From NCBI GenBank assembly GCA_902702965.1, contig CACRXP010000705.1, positions 155,020-219,019 on the forward strand: a stretch of DNA of 64,000 nucleotides, read 5' to 3'. The notes beneath the pieces were generated by a model. That model searched no databases. It had not been told where the DNA came from and worked only from the letters and a program-made list of their open reading frames with translations. Positions within the stretch are counted from its first letter, which is position 1. Every line of letters begins with the position of its first letter. The position numbers were made by a program, and so were the translations under genes. Source of the stretch: Spirometra erinaceieuropaei. Its lineage: Eukaryota > Platyhelminthes > Cestoda > Diphyllobothriidea > Diphyllobothriidae. This document shows positions 11,180-23,224 of the stretch, one piece after another.

Positions 11180-11410
11180 AGCGAGCCTCAATTTCGGCTG
11201 TAAATACAACAATCTGGTTTGTGTGAAGATTGCTGTGCCGTACATATGCGAATTCGGCTAACGCCAGTTGCTGCACATTTGGTCCTACATGGAACCTGAT
11301 TCATTCAATTTTGTGTACTACATTTAGTGGCCGCTGGTTATAAATATTGAATTACCTAAGAGTTTTACAAATCAAATCTTAATTTTGCGCATCCTACATT
11401 CTGCTATGTG
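11180..11410 (-). repeat. copy of the Pao 3' flank joined to the RTE tail
   Basis: Minus-strand sequence from 11410 to 11240 matches 41505-41645, the end of the Pao integrase frame and what follows it (landmarks GCGCAAAATTAAGATTTGAT and AGTACACAAAATTGAATGAA). At 11240 it passes into CACAGCAATCTTCA and then the RTE tail, as at 41645. The start of the tail is then repeated about 180 bases further on. Confidence 0.55.
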
Positions 11411-11914
11411 ACCATTGTGTAAATTAGAAAGCGAGAACTAAGCAAATGGCTAAATGGAATAGACAACACTTGACATGCTTGGAACTGAAATCAGTTAGCA
11501 TTTCTAATGTAACAGCCTAACTGCATATTCTAATTAGATATTTTAAGAGCCTTGCACTCCAAGTAAATGATCTACTCGACATTGCAATTTACCCTAGTGT
11601 TTAGCTGTAAGTGGGTTTCGGACCGACGATAGGCACAAAGACGCAGGCACGCTGAATGACTTATCTCAGCCGGGTATCGAATATGAGCAGGTCGATAGGT
11701 GTTGTCCACGCCCTGTAGGTGGAATCAGGAGGTATTCTCTGTGTTAGGACGTTCGAAGGCAAACTGTGTGGTAGAAGGACTAACCTTTCTCGGCTAATCT
11801 TTCGCAGACGTCGAGAATCACAAGAGGATGAAGTATTTTGAGTTGCATTTGCAGTGATAAAATGACATTGCGGGTAACTGGCTTTCGAAAAGTGAAGTCA
11901 GGACTATTCGCAAG

Positions 11915-12200
11915 TTCCCATGATAATAGCGTCAATACGTATGCGGATCCAATCTGTTCGACCGAAGGTTACTAGGAATGACAATGGAATGTCAGAAACT
12001 CTGAGTACTATTAAGATAAATTCTATAATTTCTGGATGCCCAACAGTACAATCCGGCACTGAGGGAGTAAAGAAACATGGAACGTAGGCGATATTGTACA
12101 ATTTCGAAGCCGATTTCACATAGCACTGCCAACTAAATATGCTTAATGGTATGTTTGCATTCATAAATAACCCGTTTTATATATCCATATCCATAGTTTG
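11915..12200 (+). repeat. dispersed repeat family R1
   Basis: It is homologous to 1445-1730 (+) and 63990-63720 (-). The minus strand is open for 86 codons here (12164-11904) and contains SVPDCTVGHPEIIEFILIVL; the copy at 63.8 kb reads SVPDSIVGHPGFLEFILI. A second frame (LCEIGFEIVQYRLR) is also shared, so coding sense cannot be settled by eye. A possible TTGGCAG acceptor lies upstream in both. Confidence 0.5.
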
Positions 12201-12209
12201 GATCGCATC

Positions 12210-15200
12210 TAATGGGTCAATTTATTTTGCCACGCGGGATGAAGGTGGTCGCCTTTGCAAAATTTATTTTGGCAATGCAACCGAAGTATTCTTATTATAC
12301 AACTATAAATTCTGAAAAACATTTCTTGATCCAAAATTATATTGAATTATCCATTTTCTTTCTAATTCGTACGTTCTATTCAGTAAATTACAAGGATCAC
12401 TTAATTGTTTTTTTTTTTCAGGAATTTTCTTGGTAGCAAAGAGAGAATAATAATTATGTTTTCAAAATTAATTATTCGTTGAATCGGCATTGAATTTGTA
12501 AATATTCGCTTCAGACTTTTGTTAAAATTGAGTGTAAGCCATCTGTCTCCTAATATGCCGAAAAGTACTTATCTTTTCAAAAAATCTGATGCCGAGTCAT
12601 ATACCCCTTCCAAGCCATGACATAAAAATTGTTTGCCTTTATGTACGACGCCTGAATCGCGTAAAAGTTTAATATGTTTGGTCTTTCGTATGGTGTCTGA
12701 TAACTCTGATTCACATTTGTATTATTATGTTACATATATTTCTTGTTTCAAATAAACAAGGTGGATGCCGCTTAACGTCACATTATCATCTTGTTCTCTG
12801 TTAACATAGCAAGTAACTAATAAACGTATATACTGGATGACAAACTACTGATTATATTCACGTATATACCCCTCATTTAATATTTGCGAGGAAATTAGCC
12901 ATATGTTTTATCATGTTATATATGACGCTTTTTTCACGTGAAATCTTAAGACTCTTGTTCCTCCTTTTGTCGTCTGCACACACTTATTCGCATCTGTGCC
13001 ATTTTGTAACTTATATTTTTTCAAATTAGAAAGAGCTTTGTGGGGCATTTTTTTTTATATTTACCGTCACATTACCAGCAGGTTTTCTGATAGCACAGCA
13101 AAAACTAATAAGTGCAAATATTGGATGAAAAAACTATTGTTAATGTTCACGTATGTACCCCTATTGTAACAGTTCCGAATAAGTGGGCCATACCTTTTAC
13201 CATCTTTTGTTATTCAGCTCAAAATTTCAGCAATATGCTCCCAGATATATCCGCAATATGCAAAGCGTTAGTTTACTAAAATCGCAAATCCAGTATAATA
13301 TCGACCGTTGAGCTGAACGAAATATTTGGAAATCTATACAACATGAAAAACACAAGGCGGTCTACGTACTACTTCAATTCAACAGGAATGCATACCGGTT
13401 CTGGATTTTGGTCGAATAAAATGTCACGCAGGCGCATTAAAAACGATTTTCTACGTCCGGGCTTTTGACATCCTGTTGTTCTCTAGCATTCTGCTAAAGA
13501 GTTGATAATCTAAAATAAAAATCGCGCTTGGACAGCATCGCATTTCATACGTTTCGCATAGCAATCAAAATTGTAATTTACTGCCATTGCGCATTATATT
13601 CGGTTGGAAAGGTTACTTAACCAAGTACAAAAAGTGCATGCAAATGCGTATAATTTCAGAAGGAGCAGACTTGCCAGCCAAATTTTAAACCATATAACAT
13701 TTAAATAGTTTTAATGGTCAAAAAAATATAAACATCAAAATCTTTCGCAAGGGTTAGGCTAATGTTTGTAACAATATAATATATTCAAGATAATTTATGA
13801 GAACTCATAATCAGGCCTCACGCAATCGTATTTTAAGTTGTTAAATTTGCGCCTTGTTGTGCAAAAAAGTTAGGCACTACGAATTATATCAATAATGCAA
13901 CGTGCATTCGAATTATTCAAATTGTGAGTTTTGCATGAACAAAACTCGACGATAACTTTTGCAGTTATGTATCGAATTTAAATCACGGCTTGAAAGCAAA
14001 ACAATCATTTATAACTTGGCCGGCCTTCCATGTTAAATACTGCTTTACACTGCAATGCAATTCGCCATATATTGTGGATTGTAAGCACTCTAAGGTATTT
14101 TCAACAGATGTTCCGTTACGTCGGGCTAATTTATAACAAACAGCCCTAGCGTATGGAGCGCGTTGTTCAGAAAAAAAAATATATATATAACATATTTTGA
14201 CAGTAAAACATTCATAATAAGGGTAAGGATTTGACCGATGATAAAACAACAAATAAAAACTAAGTCTACGTGCATTACATATAAATTTATAGTCTTGAGC
14301 TTTCACAGGCATTTTAAGAGTAAGAAAATGCGGTTTGACAATTATCTGCCTTTATGTCCTTTGCGTAATTATTACTTTTCACGTGTTACGTAACTGTGTT
14401 TACAAGACAAATATATGCCTACCTAGATTGACTTACTCAAGCAGCAGCGATAATTACACTTGGAATAGTCCTGATTACTTAATAGAATTTAAAAAAACTG
14501 TCTTCAGTCCGTAACCTCGTAGCGTAAACCTTTAGGCAGTTCGTGTTTAAACGAACGTATACGTCCGTAGCTGTTGTGCCAAAGGATGGCCGCTAAATAC
14601 TAATCACAAGTGGGCACTCTCGGTAAAGGATACCAACATGCCAAAGTTTAAATCTGCTAATCCGTAATTTATCAGGGTTAAATTCTTGATTCGCCGTAAC
14701 TGAATCATAAATTAATATACGGTTTCTTAATTACGCAAAACATTTACACATCAAGGATTTACACGGCTTCATTTCTTAAAGTAACTTATACAACTGATTG
14801 ACAAGCAATGTATTTGCGCATTTCTCGATTACGTATTTACAAGATGCCGCATAGCAGAACGAACGATACGCGAAAGTAAGATGTAATGTGCTGAACTTTT
14901 ATGTAATTTAAAATATAGGTCAAACTGTTAATATATTCAGCACATAAAATTCAATGACTCACGACCAAAAGTCGTAATAACCAAATAATTTAGTATGAAA
15001 ATGTATGGGCAAGTATTTGTTGGAACGCAAATAATAACTGTAAGGTAGGGGAGTCGAAATAAACATGCTGATGACAAGACGGCTAAAAATGGCATTGAAT
15101 AGCAATATTAGCTATTTACAAATACGTGAGACTGGTATGGCATGCTAATTAAGTCACCTTGGCAGCCGCCGGACGTGGTACTTTACTTTAGTTTCACGAT

Positions 15201-15340
15201 TTGATTTCTTCGTCTGATTTGCATACGCTCATAAAAAAATTCTACATTACATTAAATCACAAGCGATGGTTTGAGTTGACAAATGTTGGACATTTCTTAT
15301 TAATATGTCTCGTGCTTTCCTCGACCTGCATGATTAAACG
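12210..15340. other. AT-rich stretch, nothing recognised
   Basis: About 3.1 kb of AT-rich sequence with short frames, homopolymer runs and frequent stops. The open frame at 14312-13983 (-, 109 codons) resembles nothing I know. A weak copy of the Pao 3'-flank repeat may lie near 14890-14960 (CAGCACATAAAATTCAATGA). Confidence 0.4.
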
Positions 15341-15344
15341 TTTC

Positions 15345-15640
15345 ATCCTCACTGGCCCCGTTTCCTTATCCTGAGAAAATTTATTCTGTATGTATTAAGG
15401 TGCACGTGTCAGCTACTAACTATGAAATGCGTTAGCAGCAGTCAGAGGAATCAGAAGGTTTATTGACTCGGCGTCACGGATTCGCACCCCAACCCGTCCG
15501 CGATCGTCTCTGATGATGGGTTCGAGTGAGAATGCTAGACGTTAAGCGGACAAACGTTGTCTTCCTGTAATCGCAGTTGCTGCAGTGCACAGTCAATATG
15601 ACGGCGCATTAAATATTTGCAGAAATTCGTAAAATAGGCG
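15345..15640 (+). repeat. left direct repeat flanking a Penelope RT
   Basis: It matches 16640-16950 (landmarks GGAATGCGTTAACAGTAGTC-type start, TTTATTGACTCG, CACGGATTCGCA, CAACCCGTCCGC) and 58920-59180. Each copy contains the hammerhead-like motif. The pair brackets the Penelope RT at 15655-16640 and is likely a pseudo-LTR. Confidence 0.6.
15506..15549 (+). ncRNA. hammerhead-like motif, degenerate second family
   Basis: GUCU, CUGAUGA, then a stem II-like GGGUUC-GAGUGA-GAAUGC are present, but the GAAA element is UAGA and the cleavage triplet is GUU. It is homologous to the motifs at 16800 and 59064. It lies on the strand opposite to the adjacent Penelope ORF. Probably inactive. Confidence 0.45.
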
Positions 15641-15654
15641 TTTGATCCCAGGAG

Positions 15655-16640
15655 TTGGTTTTGTTTGCTTTCATCAACTGACGCCTGATGGTTGCCTCCG
15701 GTCTCTGTGCAACTACAACCCCGAGTGGTGCGAGAAGGCGGGCAACCGTTTCTGAAAAGTCCTTTACATATGGAAGTCCGTGCGGTTAGGACTTTCGTCT
15801 CTTTGGCGTACGCACCGGTTGACAAAGTTGTGCGGGTAGCCGTTGGCTATGAAGAGTTTTGTACTTCGGCAATCTTGTCTTCCGTGTCACTGCAGTGCGT
15901 TACGACACGCTAATAGAGGGTTTTTACAGGTTTATGTCGGATTGGATGGTTGCTGCTGAAGTCCAGTTCTTGCATCGTATTTGCGCTATCATTGCAGCAT
16001 ACGAGCCTATCCAGGAAGGCCAGTTGGTTGTTCTCTTTCTCCTCTATCGTTAATTGAATGTACGGGAAGACGGTGTTAAGATGCTCTTGGAATGTCAATA
16101 TCTGATCCCGTTCGATGACTACGAAGGTATCATCCAAATACCGGGTCCAGAACTGCGGACTGTGGTGTTGAAAGACCAGCGACTCTAACTGTTGCAGGAC
16201 CGCCTCGACGATTAATCCCTAAAATCGGCGAACCAATTGTTGTGCTTTTCACATGTTCGTAAACTATCCCGTCAAACAAGAAGTACCTCCTGATACAGAG
16301 TTTCAAGGGCTGAATGATTTGGGCGTTTTCAAGACGATACTCCGTTTCATCGTATTTGCTTTTTAGTAGCAGCTGACCATCCGATTGAGAAACCAGCATA
16401 TGAAGATGCATGAGGTGAGCTAGCACATTAAGCGTTGACGTTGTTGGCCGGGTTGGGACGTAAACCGCTTTGCCTGCGGGCTGACCAATCAACAGGTGCT
16501 AGCGCATGTGTTGTTAGAGCTCTGCGGAGGAAGTAACCGGCGAAGGTTTTGCCTTTTTTCTTGGAGACGGGCAATAGCAGGGAGGTATTGGATGCGCGAT
16601 AATAGTTCAATAGACGCCATTTTGCCCTTCCCCGTACACC
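15655..16640 (-). pseudogene. Penelope-like reverse transcriptase
   Basis: Minus-strand order is as follows. An upstream region has NYYRASNTSLLLP and FLRRALTTHALAPVDW (16610-16500). RT fingers and palm have SKYDETEYRLENAQIIQPLK and TTIGSPILG (16400-16200). The catalytic YLDDTFVVIERDQ is at about 16150-16110. NQLAFLDRLVC follows, and remnants of EDKIAEVQ and ETGGNHQAS run down to 15660. At least two frameshifts occur (one just before YLDD), and the GIY-YIG domain is absent. The metal-binding DD pair is kept, but the gene is broken. Confidence 0.8.
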
Positions 16641-17200
16641 ATTGTCATAGGCCTCGTTTAGTTATCTTGAGAAATTGTGTTCGGTATGTATGTAGGTACG
16701 CTCGTCAGTGTCTAACTATGGAATGCGTTAACAGTAGTCAGAAGAACCAGACGGTTTATTGACTCGAAGTCACGGATTCGCACTCCAACCCGTCCGCAAT
16801 CATGTATGATGATGGTTTCGAGTGAGAATGCGAGACGTCAAGCGGACAAGCTTTGCCTTCCAGTGATCGCAGTTGCTGCAGTACACAGCACTTGTTCTAA
16901 CGCATTAAATGTTTGCAGAAATTTCGAAATGGCCTAACGGTTTAACGCATGAAATATTAACCTACTTTCTGAAATGCATTTTCGTTTCGGAAAGATTGCA
17001 TTGGTGCGCTGGCAGAATTATTCCTCGCACAGCAAATGTCCATAATTTATCGCGGGATGCTGGCTTTCGAACGAACAATCTTCCGGTCTCATGTGATTAT
17101 CACGCTAAGTAAAAGTGGCAACTGAAGGAGCATAAATGTTTCGCATTGATTTTCGATGTCCTTAAAAATTAATTTATATTTCATATTTATTTTTGACATT
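16640..17200 (+). repeat. right direct repeat of Penelope RT, extended
   Basis: It matches 15345-15640 for its first 300 bases, then continues with a module (ACGCATGAAATATTAACC, GGGATGCTGGCTTTCGAACG) shared with 59220-59480 and 59790-60060. Confidence 0.6.
16800..16845 (+). ncRNA. hammerhead-like motif, degenerate second family
   Basis: It has UGAUGAUGGUUUCGAGUGAG followed by AAUGCGAGACGUC and AAGCGG. The first core base pair context is altered (AUGAUGA) and GAAA is GAGA, though the ACGUC end is kept. Confidence 0.45.
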
Positions 17201-17469
17201 TTATGAAAAAACACGCATAATATGTTCATTTTTTCATTCATTGAATACTAAATTGCATATACTTCCATATTTATAATCGAATAAAGTGTATAACACAGTT
17301 GTAAAATGTTTCCTGTCATGGCATTTTTTATTTCTGTGAAATGCACGTTTATAAAACATCTCGTCACTTTAGTTATGCTTAAATTCCGGTCTCCTGGGAC
17401 AAATTTTACATCTTTTCTGCGAAAACAGTTACAGCCCTTTCGTGAATGGTGATAAAATTTCAATTGCTT

Positions 17470-18080
17470 ATTGTTAAGAATAAAACAAAAATGTAAAAGT
17501 TCTTCTGTACAGCGGCAGATAGGAGCGGGCTAAGGCGGGCTGACGGGTGTAGCATCGGCGATGCGATGCCAAAAAAAACGTTCATTGACGTCGCTTAATT
17601 TGGAACAGATCTGTAGATCTTTCTGTACACTAAATAGGTGTAACCGGATGGTGTTGAATGTGTGAGTGCATATTATGTCGGACTGTGTGCATTTACTGCG
17701 TCTATTACAGGAAACAATTGTCACACTCACGATTGCATTAACATTCAACTCTAAGAAAAATAGGACGCACGAATAGTGAATAACAAGTTGAATCCTGATA
17801 TATAAAACGGTTCGTTTATGAATGCAGACACATCACCAAGCACAGGTAGTTGGCGGTATGTAATGTGTAATCTTCCCGTGGAATGTTTGTCAATGTGTTA
17901 CAGAGAGCCCTTATCTTTGCTTCTTCGATATTTCATAAGGTTGCCTAAGTTGCAAGTTTATTTACTCAACCAGTGCTGGATTTTGCTGTAGGGCGTCCAG
18001 GAATTTCAGCATTTAGCTTAATTCTACTTACTGTTTCAGATAATTCATTATCAGTTCTTATAACCTTGACTCCAAGTATG
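17470..18080 (-). repeat. dispersed repeat family R1
   Basis: In the + direction it parallels 63410-64000 (GTACAG/GCACAG site, CATCGGCGATGCGATGCC, TTTATGAATGCAGACA), so relative to 1445-2170 it is inverted. The + frame from 17973 contains AVGRPGISAFSLILLTVSDN, equivalent to the block in the other copies. It shares with the 1.4 kb copy an insertion (TCAATGTGTTACAGAGAGCC) lacking at 11.9 and 63.8 kb. Confidence 0.5.
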
Positions 18081-18364
18081 CCGGACGTCCCTTGCATTCA
18101 CTTTTCGAAAGCTACCACTACAATTGCTGGCCCTAATACTTCATTATCGTTATACTTGGGGTATAAGGCTCCTAAAATACCGCGGTACTATTTACAATCA
18201 AACGATTATATCGGAAATGGTAACTGATTCCAGTTGAAAACATGTCAAGGGCCGTCTAATCCAACCAGGCGTTTGCAAATTTTTCGCTTTTTTAATTTAC
18301 AAAATGACCGAAGTGCAGATTGTAGCATGCGGGAAATAAAGGCTTGATGTGCAAAACCGTTTAG

Positions 18365-18490
18365 TAATTCAAAAATAGGACAAATTGCAATGAATTGAGT
18401 ACATAAAATCGAATGAATCGCGGTCAGTGGTCGACAAAAAGTGTAGCACGATGTGTTACCCGCATTTGCATATGTATGGCAAGTACGATC
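18365..18490 (+). repeat. third copy of Pao 3'-flank sequence
   Basis: Sequence from TTTAGTAATTCAAAAATAGG to ATTTGCATATGTATGGCA parallels 41530-41645 and the minus strand of 11370-11240. Unlike those two, it is not followed by the RTE tail. Confidence 0.45.
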
Positions 18491-19104
18491 AAATGCTAGA
18501 TTTTCCCCGGCCCTCTTGGGAAGCGCCAAATGACTAGAACTTTATTTGCAAAGGAGTAGCAGATTAAGAAGAAAACAAGATCAACGGAAGATTGCTAATT
18601 TAGCAACGAATTGCTATCCCAGTGCAAAGAAATAAAACCACCGGAAGGCATGTGAACTGAAGGAATTTTTGAGGACATATGGCTGCATGGGAGGTGGGAC
18701 GCCACTGGTTTGAAAGTGGTTATGCGTGATGCGGCGATTTGCATGCTTAAAGTGGCATAAGCCGCATATGTCGGCCATGTCAGACCAACATTATTGCGGT
18801 CAGGAATTTGCTCCATCGTTTGTCCGCAAGATGTGCTCCTTCCCTGCTTTCATCATCTTGTTGTGGTTGCTGTTGACGTTGTTATCGTTATCCTTCACGA
18901 CCCATTGCAGGAGAGCGAGAATGCCGATGAAAGGGTAGCACACGTTTTTGTGTCCATGCTTCCTCCCATTTTAGCCATGACGGTTTACTATGTTGGCCTT
19001 GTTAGTGACTTTTTGTAGGTAATCTGTCAATGGCATTATAATTAAGATGTTATATGTACAATAGTCCACTCACACTCCTAACTTTCTCCGTGTGAGGTAC
19101 TGCA

Positions 19105-19280
19105 GGTATGCAGACTGATAAAATGTTAGCCGAATTTCTGAAATCCGGTTTCAATCCGAGAAAGACAATGTAGGTCGGCTTGCAGTATTTGTAACTCTGC
19201 AGCATAATTCCACAAAAATTCAGTTATTTCGGGATGCCAGCGAAAGTCTTTCCGGTCGCCTGTAAAACCCGCAATACAGA
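19105..19280 (+). repeat. short module of family M
   Basis: AAAATGTTAGCCGAATTTCTGAAA and the GGGATGCCAGCGAAAG region match the second half of family M (6985-7350) and the 59.2/59.8 kb copies, diverged. Confidence 0.4.
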
Positions 19281-19619
19281 CATTAAATCATGTTGGAGAT
19301 CCAGGCCATCTTAGGTCGCTTAATGCTAAACGAAACTGCAACTCATAGTGAACTTTTACATTCGCCAGTTTTGCTTAGCAACCCTTCTAAGGGATAGCAT
19401 TGCTTGCCCCCCGATAGGAAAGACGCTTTAAAATATGTCCTAAACAAAGTGCGAGGACTCACGCCATCTACTAGCATATTGCGGTTTATATATTCGATAA
19501 TCCCTGTCAAAAAATACAACGAACCACAACAGCCATCGACTTCTCAGGATCTGCTGGACTAGGCGGCTACATCTTCCCCTGTATCGGCCATCAGAAAGCG
19601 TACAGATATGACGTTGGCT

Positions 19620-20716
19620 GTGTCTTAGCGATCCAGAATGACATCCTGGTACGACTACCTTCCAGGAGGTGCGGCACCACGGACATGCTCTTTGCTATTT
19701 GAGGCACGCAAATATCGTCCAGCAACTCTGTGATAACCGCATAGGCTTCTTTTCCGCAGTGTGTCAGGAAGCATACTTATTCGCTATCGCGTCAGTCATC
19801 TCAACATCTAGCTAAAACAAAGACTACCGGGAGGAAAACCAATGTGGTTTTCGACGTAATCGCGGCATGCTGTTCGCCAGTTGCAAGAGAAATGGCAGGG
19901 TATGCACACCCATCGAAGAACTACCTACGTGGTAGTGGCAAAGCCATCGATACGGTAAACCACGAAAGGCTGTGGAAGATGAAGAAGAAATTTGGCTGTT
20001 CTGAGCGATGCGCGTACATGGTGTGCCAGTTCTACGAATGGGTAATGGCGCGCTTCTCGTACAACTGAGCAATATCGGAGACATTTACATTGGTCAGTTG
20101 AATGAAGCAGGACTTCCTACTCGCTAACACTACCTAGTGTCGCAGTCTCTTCTATGCCGGGAGGTTTGATCGCTTACATCTAATTATCCTCTGAAAACGA
20201 ATAAAGCTGAGACGACAACACAGTATCCGGGACAAGGAAGTCTTGGGGCGGATTGGAATCCGCAACATCCACTTCGTGCTAACGCAACCACACATAAGAT
20301 AGAACGGCGTATTTGCGAGGACAGAGGATCTGCGCTCGCCCAAAAACTCCTGCGCAAAGATACAGCTAAGCGTGTTCCTCAACAGTTAGAGCAAACAAGA
20401 CGCTATAACGAAAATTTGAAAGACCTCTCTGAATCCCCATCGCATCTGTCAGTAGATTTAAAGGAATGTGGCCCATAGCAGACCCGTCTGCAGAAAAGCA
20501 CGGAAGACTGGAAAAGTAATCTTCAAAACAAAACCGATTGTCGCGTTTAAAGCCGAAAATAGACTCGCAAGTCTCAAGTACCTCAACTTCTTAATCCCAA
20601 CAGCTGGCCGCTTACAACATGCCCAAACTAATAAAGCACAGTTCGGTTACTTAAATACTATAGTGCTTCACGAGTTTTATGTTCCTGTACTTGTCGTGCG
20701 GCTAATGCGAGTTTAA
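19620..20716 (+). pseudogene. RTE-like LINE reverse transcriptase, scrambled
   Basis: Recognisable pieces are RRCGTTDMLFAI (19667-19700), NQCGFRRNRG (about 19840-19869) and KAIDTVNHERLWKMKKKFGC (19930-20010). Later pieces are IRDKEVLGRIGIRNIHFVL (about 20220-20275) and, in the C-terminus, SRPVCRKARKTGKVIFKT and VAFKAENRLASLKY (20468-20590). The two GFRR/CGTTD pieces are normally contiguous and here are out of order, so the RT is internally rearranged. The polymerase DD motif is not found. The last part would carry a CxxC zinc-finger tail, now frameshifted. Confidence 0.65.
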
Positions 20717-21690
20717 GCAGATAATAGGGGAAACAGATTAAAACAGGTTGTTGGCCTGACGTAAGCACACGTTCATCGTCGAGAGAATGGCCTCCCATGT
20801 AAGATCTGAGTATTCGTATAAGTCACGTGTAGGAGGAGGGCATATCGAAACGGCCTTGTAGCTGACTAGTCTGCATGCGTGGCTGCGATTGTCCAAAAGG
20901 CCAGACTGACACCGATGTGCGTGCGCTTGTTTATCGGCAGACAATGATGTGACCGACACAGACTCAATGCCATCAAGTTCTCAAAAATAAGTTTCCGCTG
21001 AACGAAGCTGTCAGATTCTATGCCAAACACTCTCGCACGATTATAGCGAGAAAAAGGATTTGGCAAATTTGGAATCTGTGTTGCGAGAAATGAGTAGATT
21101 GTGTCACGAAGAGGCGACGTAACAATACTGCCTGGAATTACGTTATGTTTACAACCGGTCCGTCTGGAGGTAGTGATGTCTAATGTATTCTCCTAAATTA
21201 CCTATAAGATTTGTGCTGTGAAGTACGTGTTCGAGCAATAGGCGTGACGTAGAATCGGCTACCACCAATGTAGGTTGACCACACTGTCTATAAGACAGTA
21301 TTGACGGAAAAGCAAGAGATAAAGTAGTCAGTTCAGTCTATCCTCCGCATGACTGTATGTAGATGCACGTGAGCACTTGACTCTTGTTCAGAAAACATCT
21401 TTAACATGAACCAAGTATGTGGTATGTCTAGGAAAAAAGACAGACGTTTTACGAGACTAGTTGCTCAGAAGTGAGCAACTGTGCAGTCGTTGTAATTGCA
21501 AATCCCTAAAGCGCCCGTCTAAGGTGTGCCTGATGTGTAGCTCGAGATGCTTAAAACCACTGTTCTGTCATTTCGTTTCCTAAACCTCAAAATCTTAAAT
21601 GGTTTAGCTCGTATATGCTGCAATTTCCAAATATGAATAAGAAGATTACTGGCAGGTGTCTTTCATATAGCTTCGTAAATTGTTAAATGG
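20717..21690 (+). repeat. long repeat following the RTE-like C-terminus
   Basis: It matches the minus strand of 10860-9750 throughout, and its first 440 bases match 41840-42160 plus. No second ORF is recognisable. It is either a long 3' UTR or the body of a non-autonomous partner. Confidence 0.6.
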
Positions 21691-21835
21691 ATTGGTAATA
21701 TAAACGATAGACCCGCCGTCACGTCAATAAATGTCTGGAGGCGTTTTTAGTATCTGGTGCAGTTGAGGAAAAAGTAACGGGGTCGGAAAAACCGGAGGAC
21801 AGCGCCGAAGGGTAATTGCCAACCACAGTGCAGCG

Positions 21836-22237
21836 ATGAGGAGAATAGACTCCAGCTCTCAAGTTGCGCCTAATTCGACGAGATCCGGTCACACATTCAA
21901 ATTTGACGAGGCCGAAATTCTCGCAATCGGTGACAAGCGCGTGAGCCGGGAGCTGCTTGGGTCATGGCATACTGGCCGCCCGTGCATTAACAAGTGCAAT
22001 AATCTTCCCCTTCCATACTCGGTGCTGAGACGTCGCATATGCGAAGTAATTAGCCACGCCCAAAGCGCACATGTAAAATATTTTCTCAGCGCAACGGATG
22101 GTGGATCTGATTGTCGAGCAGTCATCACACCAATATCCAACGACGTGATGAAATTGCAGCAATTAAAGACGCGAATGTCGGCCATCACAACACGTGCAAC
22201 GATCCCTGATGAAGGGGGGAGCCGTGAATATCCATAA
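21836..22237 (+). pseudogene. Penelope-like endonuclease C-terminus and tail
   Basis: A 133-codon open frame contains SGHTFKFDEAEILAIGDKRV, RELLGSWHTGRPCINKCNNL, and the tail SDCRAVITPISNDVM...ATIPDEGG. The first block matches EFDFANTRILARAGNKA and SDTNSINRHIDLPAWY after the GIY-YIG domain at 45640-45740. The hammerhead at 22312 follows 75 bases after the stop, giving the usual ORF-end to terminal-repeat order. The catalytic GIY-YIG part is missing upstream. Confidence 0.7.
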
Positions 22238-22311
22238 ATATGCGGTAGCATGGTGACTGCATCCTTTAATCCCTGCAGCACCTTGTGCATGAATCACCCG
22301 CATCTGTGTTG

Positions 22312-22353
22312 GTCTCTGATGATAGGTTCGATCAGGAATCCGAAAGGTCAGAC
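22312..22353 (+). ncRNA. minimal hammerhead ribozyme, well preserved
   Basis: Stem I is GUCU/AGAC (four Watson-Crick pairs). The core CUGAUGA is intact. Stem II is AGGUUC/GAAUCC around GAUCAG (five of six paired). GAAA is intact, then GGUC with predicted cleavage after C22349. There is no stem III hairpin. The tetranucleotide A-GG-U is not self-complementary here, unlike the other good copies, which may weaken dimer cleavage. It lies just downstream of a Penelope ORF tail. Confidence 0.8.
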
Positions 22354-22651
22354 GAACAAAACTTATGATCCAGCGATCATGTTTCCTTCCTCAAGTAAGA
22401 AGGTTTATATGTTGCACAATTCCAACGCTTGTTTTATTAATAACTGTCTTCACAATATTTCCTCCGTTATAACATGGTTTTAAATAATGATGTTATTGTT
22501 TATTACCCATAAGGGGACTCATGCTATTGATTATTTCGATGAAATGGCGCTTGCAGTTGCACATTACTGGCTGACCCCCACTTGGCGAAAGCGTTCACAT
22601 CACAGCTTAAATGAATGCAGTCGCGACAATTCAAATGTGATGTGCACGCGT

Positions 22652-23190
22652 CAACAGCAGCTTGTGGCGTATAATATTATATCTATGGCTATCTTCTATT
22701 CGCGCTAAGATTACTTAATTTTAATATATTATATTGCCACAGCACTGTAAATTCAGCAAGGGTATGATCATGGTGGCAATGCAGATAGATCGGATGATGG
22801 TAATGCTCCGGAAACAGTAACTGTGACGAAAATGTATTCCGGAATGTGTACTGACGTAAGTATTTTCGAAAATAGTAAAGCCCTTTGATTTTTAGAAAAA
22901 CCGATGTTTGTTCATGTGGATACTACCATGAACATCAATACATGTCTTGACATTAGGAGTCGAATTATCACATCTAATTACGTCGTTTACGGGGTTAAGA
23001 TGTATATCTGTCTGGAGGATACACGCTCCTCCCGAGAGGGCGCGTGAGGTATCGATAGCATGCATTTTAATGTATAAATGCAAGTCCTGCAAACGCATGC
23101 CTTCAGTCATTCATTCTGTGACGTGTACAGTAACATAAGTAAGGGTAAAACATACAACGTTTAACAGCTTATTAACGTACGTGTGAGTGC
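22652..23190. repeat. tandem duplication, unit 1
   Basis: The unit recurs at 23225-23741 (period 573) from ACAGCAGCTTGTGGCGTATA to AACAGCTTATTAACGTACGTG. Divergence is moderate and there are small deletions. No coding frame is conserved. It could be a pair of LTR-like repeats that lost their interior, or a simple segmental duplication. Confidence 0.8.
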
Positions 23191-23224
23191 CACTTGCTGT
23201 TTATCGTTATTTTTGCACCCACTG

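Noticed and set aside
14160..14195. regulatory TATA-like tract
   Set aside because: It is an A-run plus TA microsatellite in AT-rich DNA with no gene nearby.
18726..19018. overlapping plus-strand frames as a membrane protein gene
   Set aside because: Hydrophobic stretches are present, but there are two competing frames, no splice context and no relative in the window.
21889..22290. 133-codon minus-strand open frame
   Set aside because: It is antisense to the Penelope C-terminal frame at 21836-22237, whose motifs and downstream hammerhead fix the coding strand.
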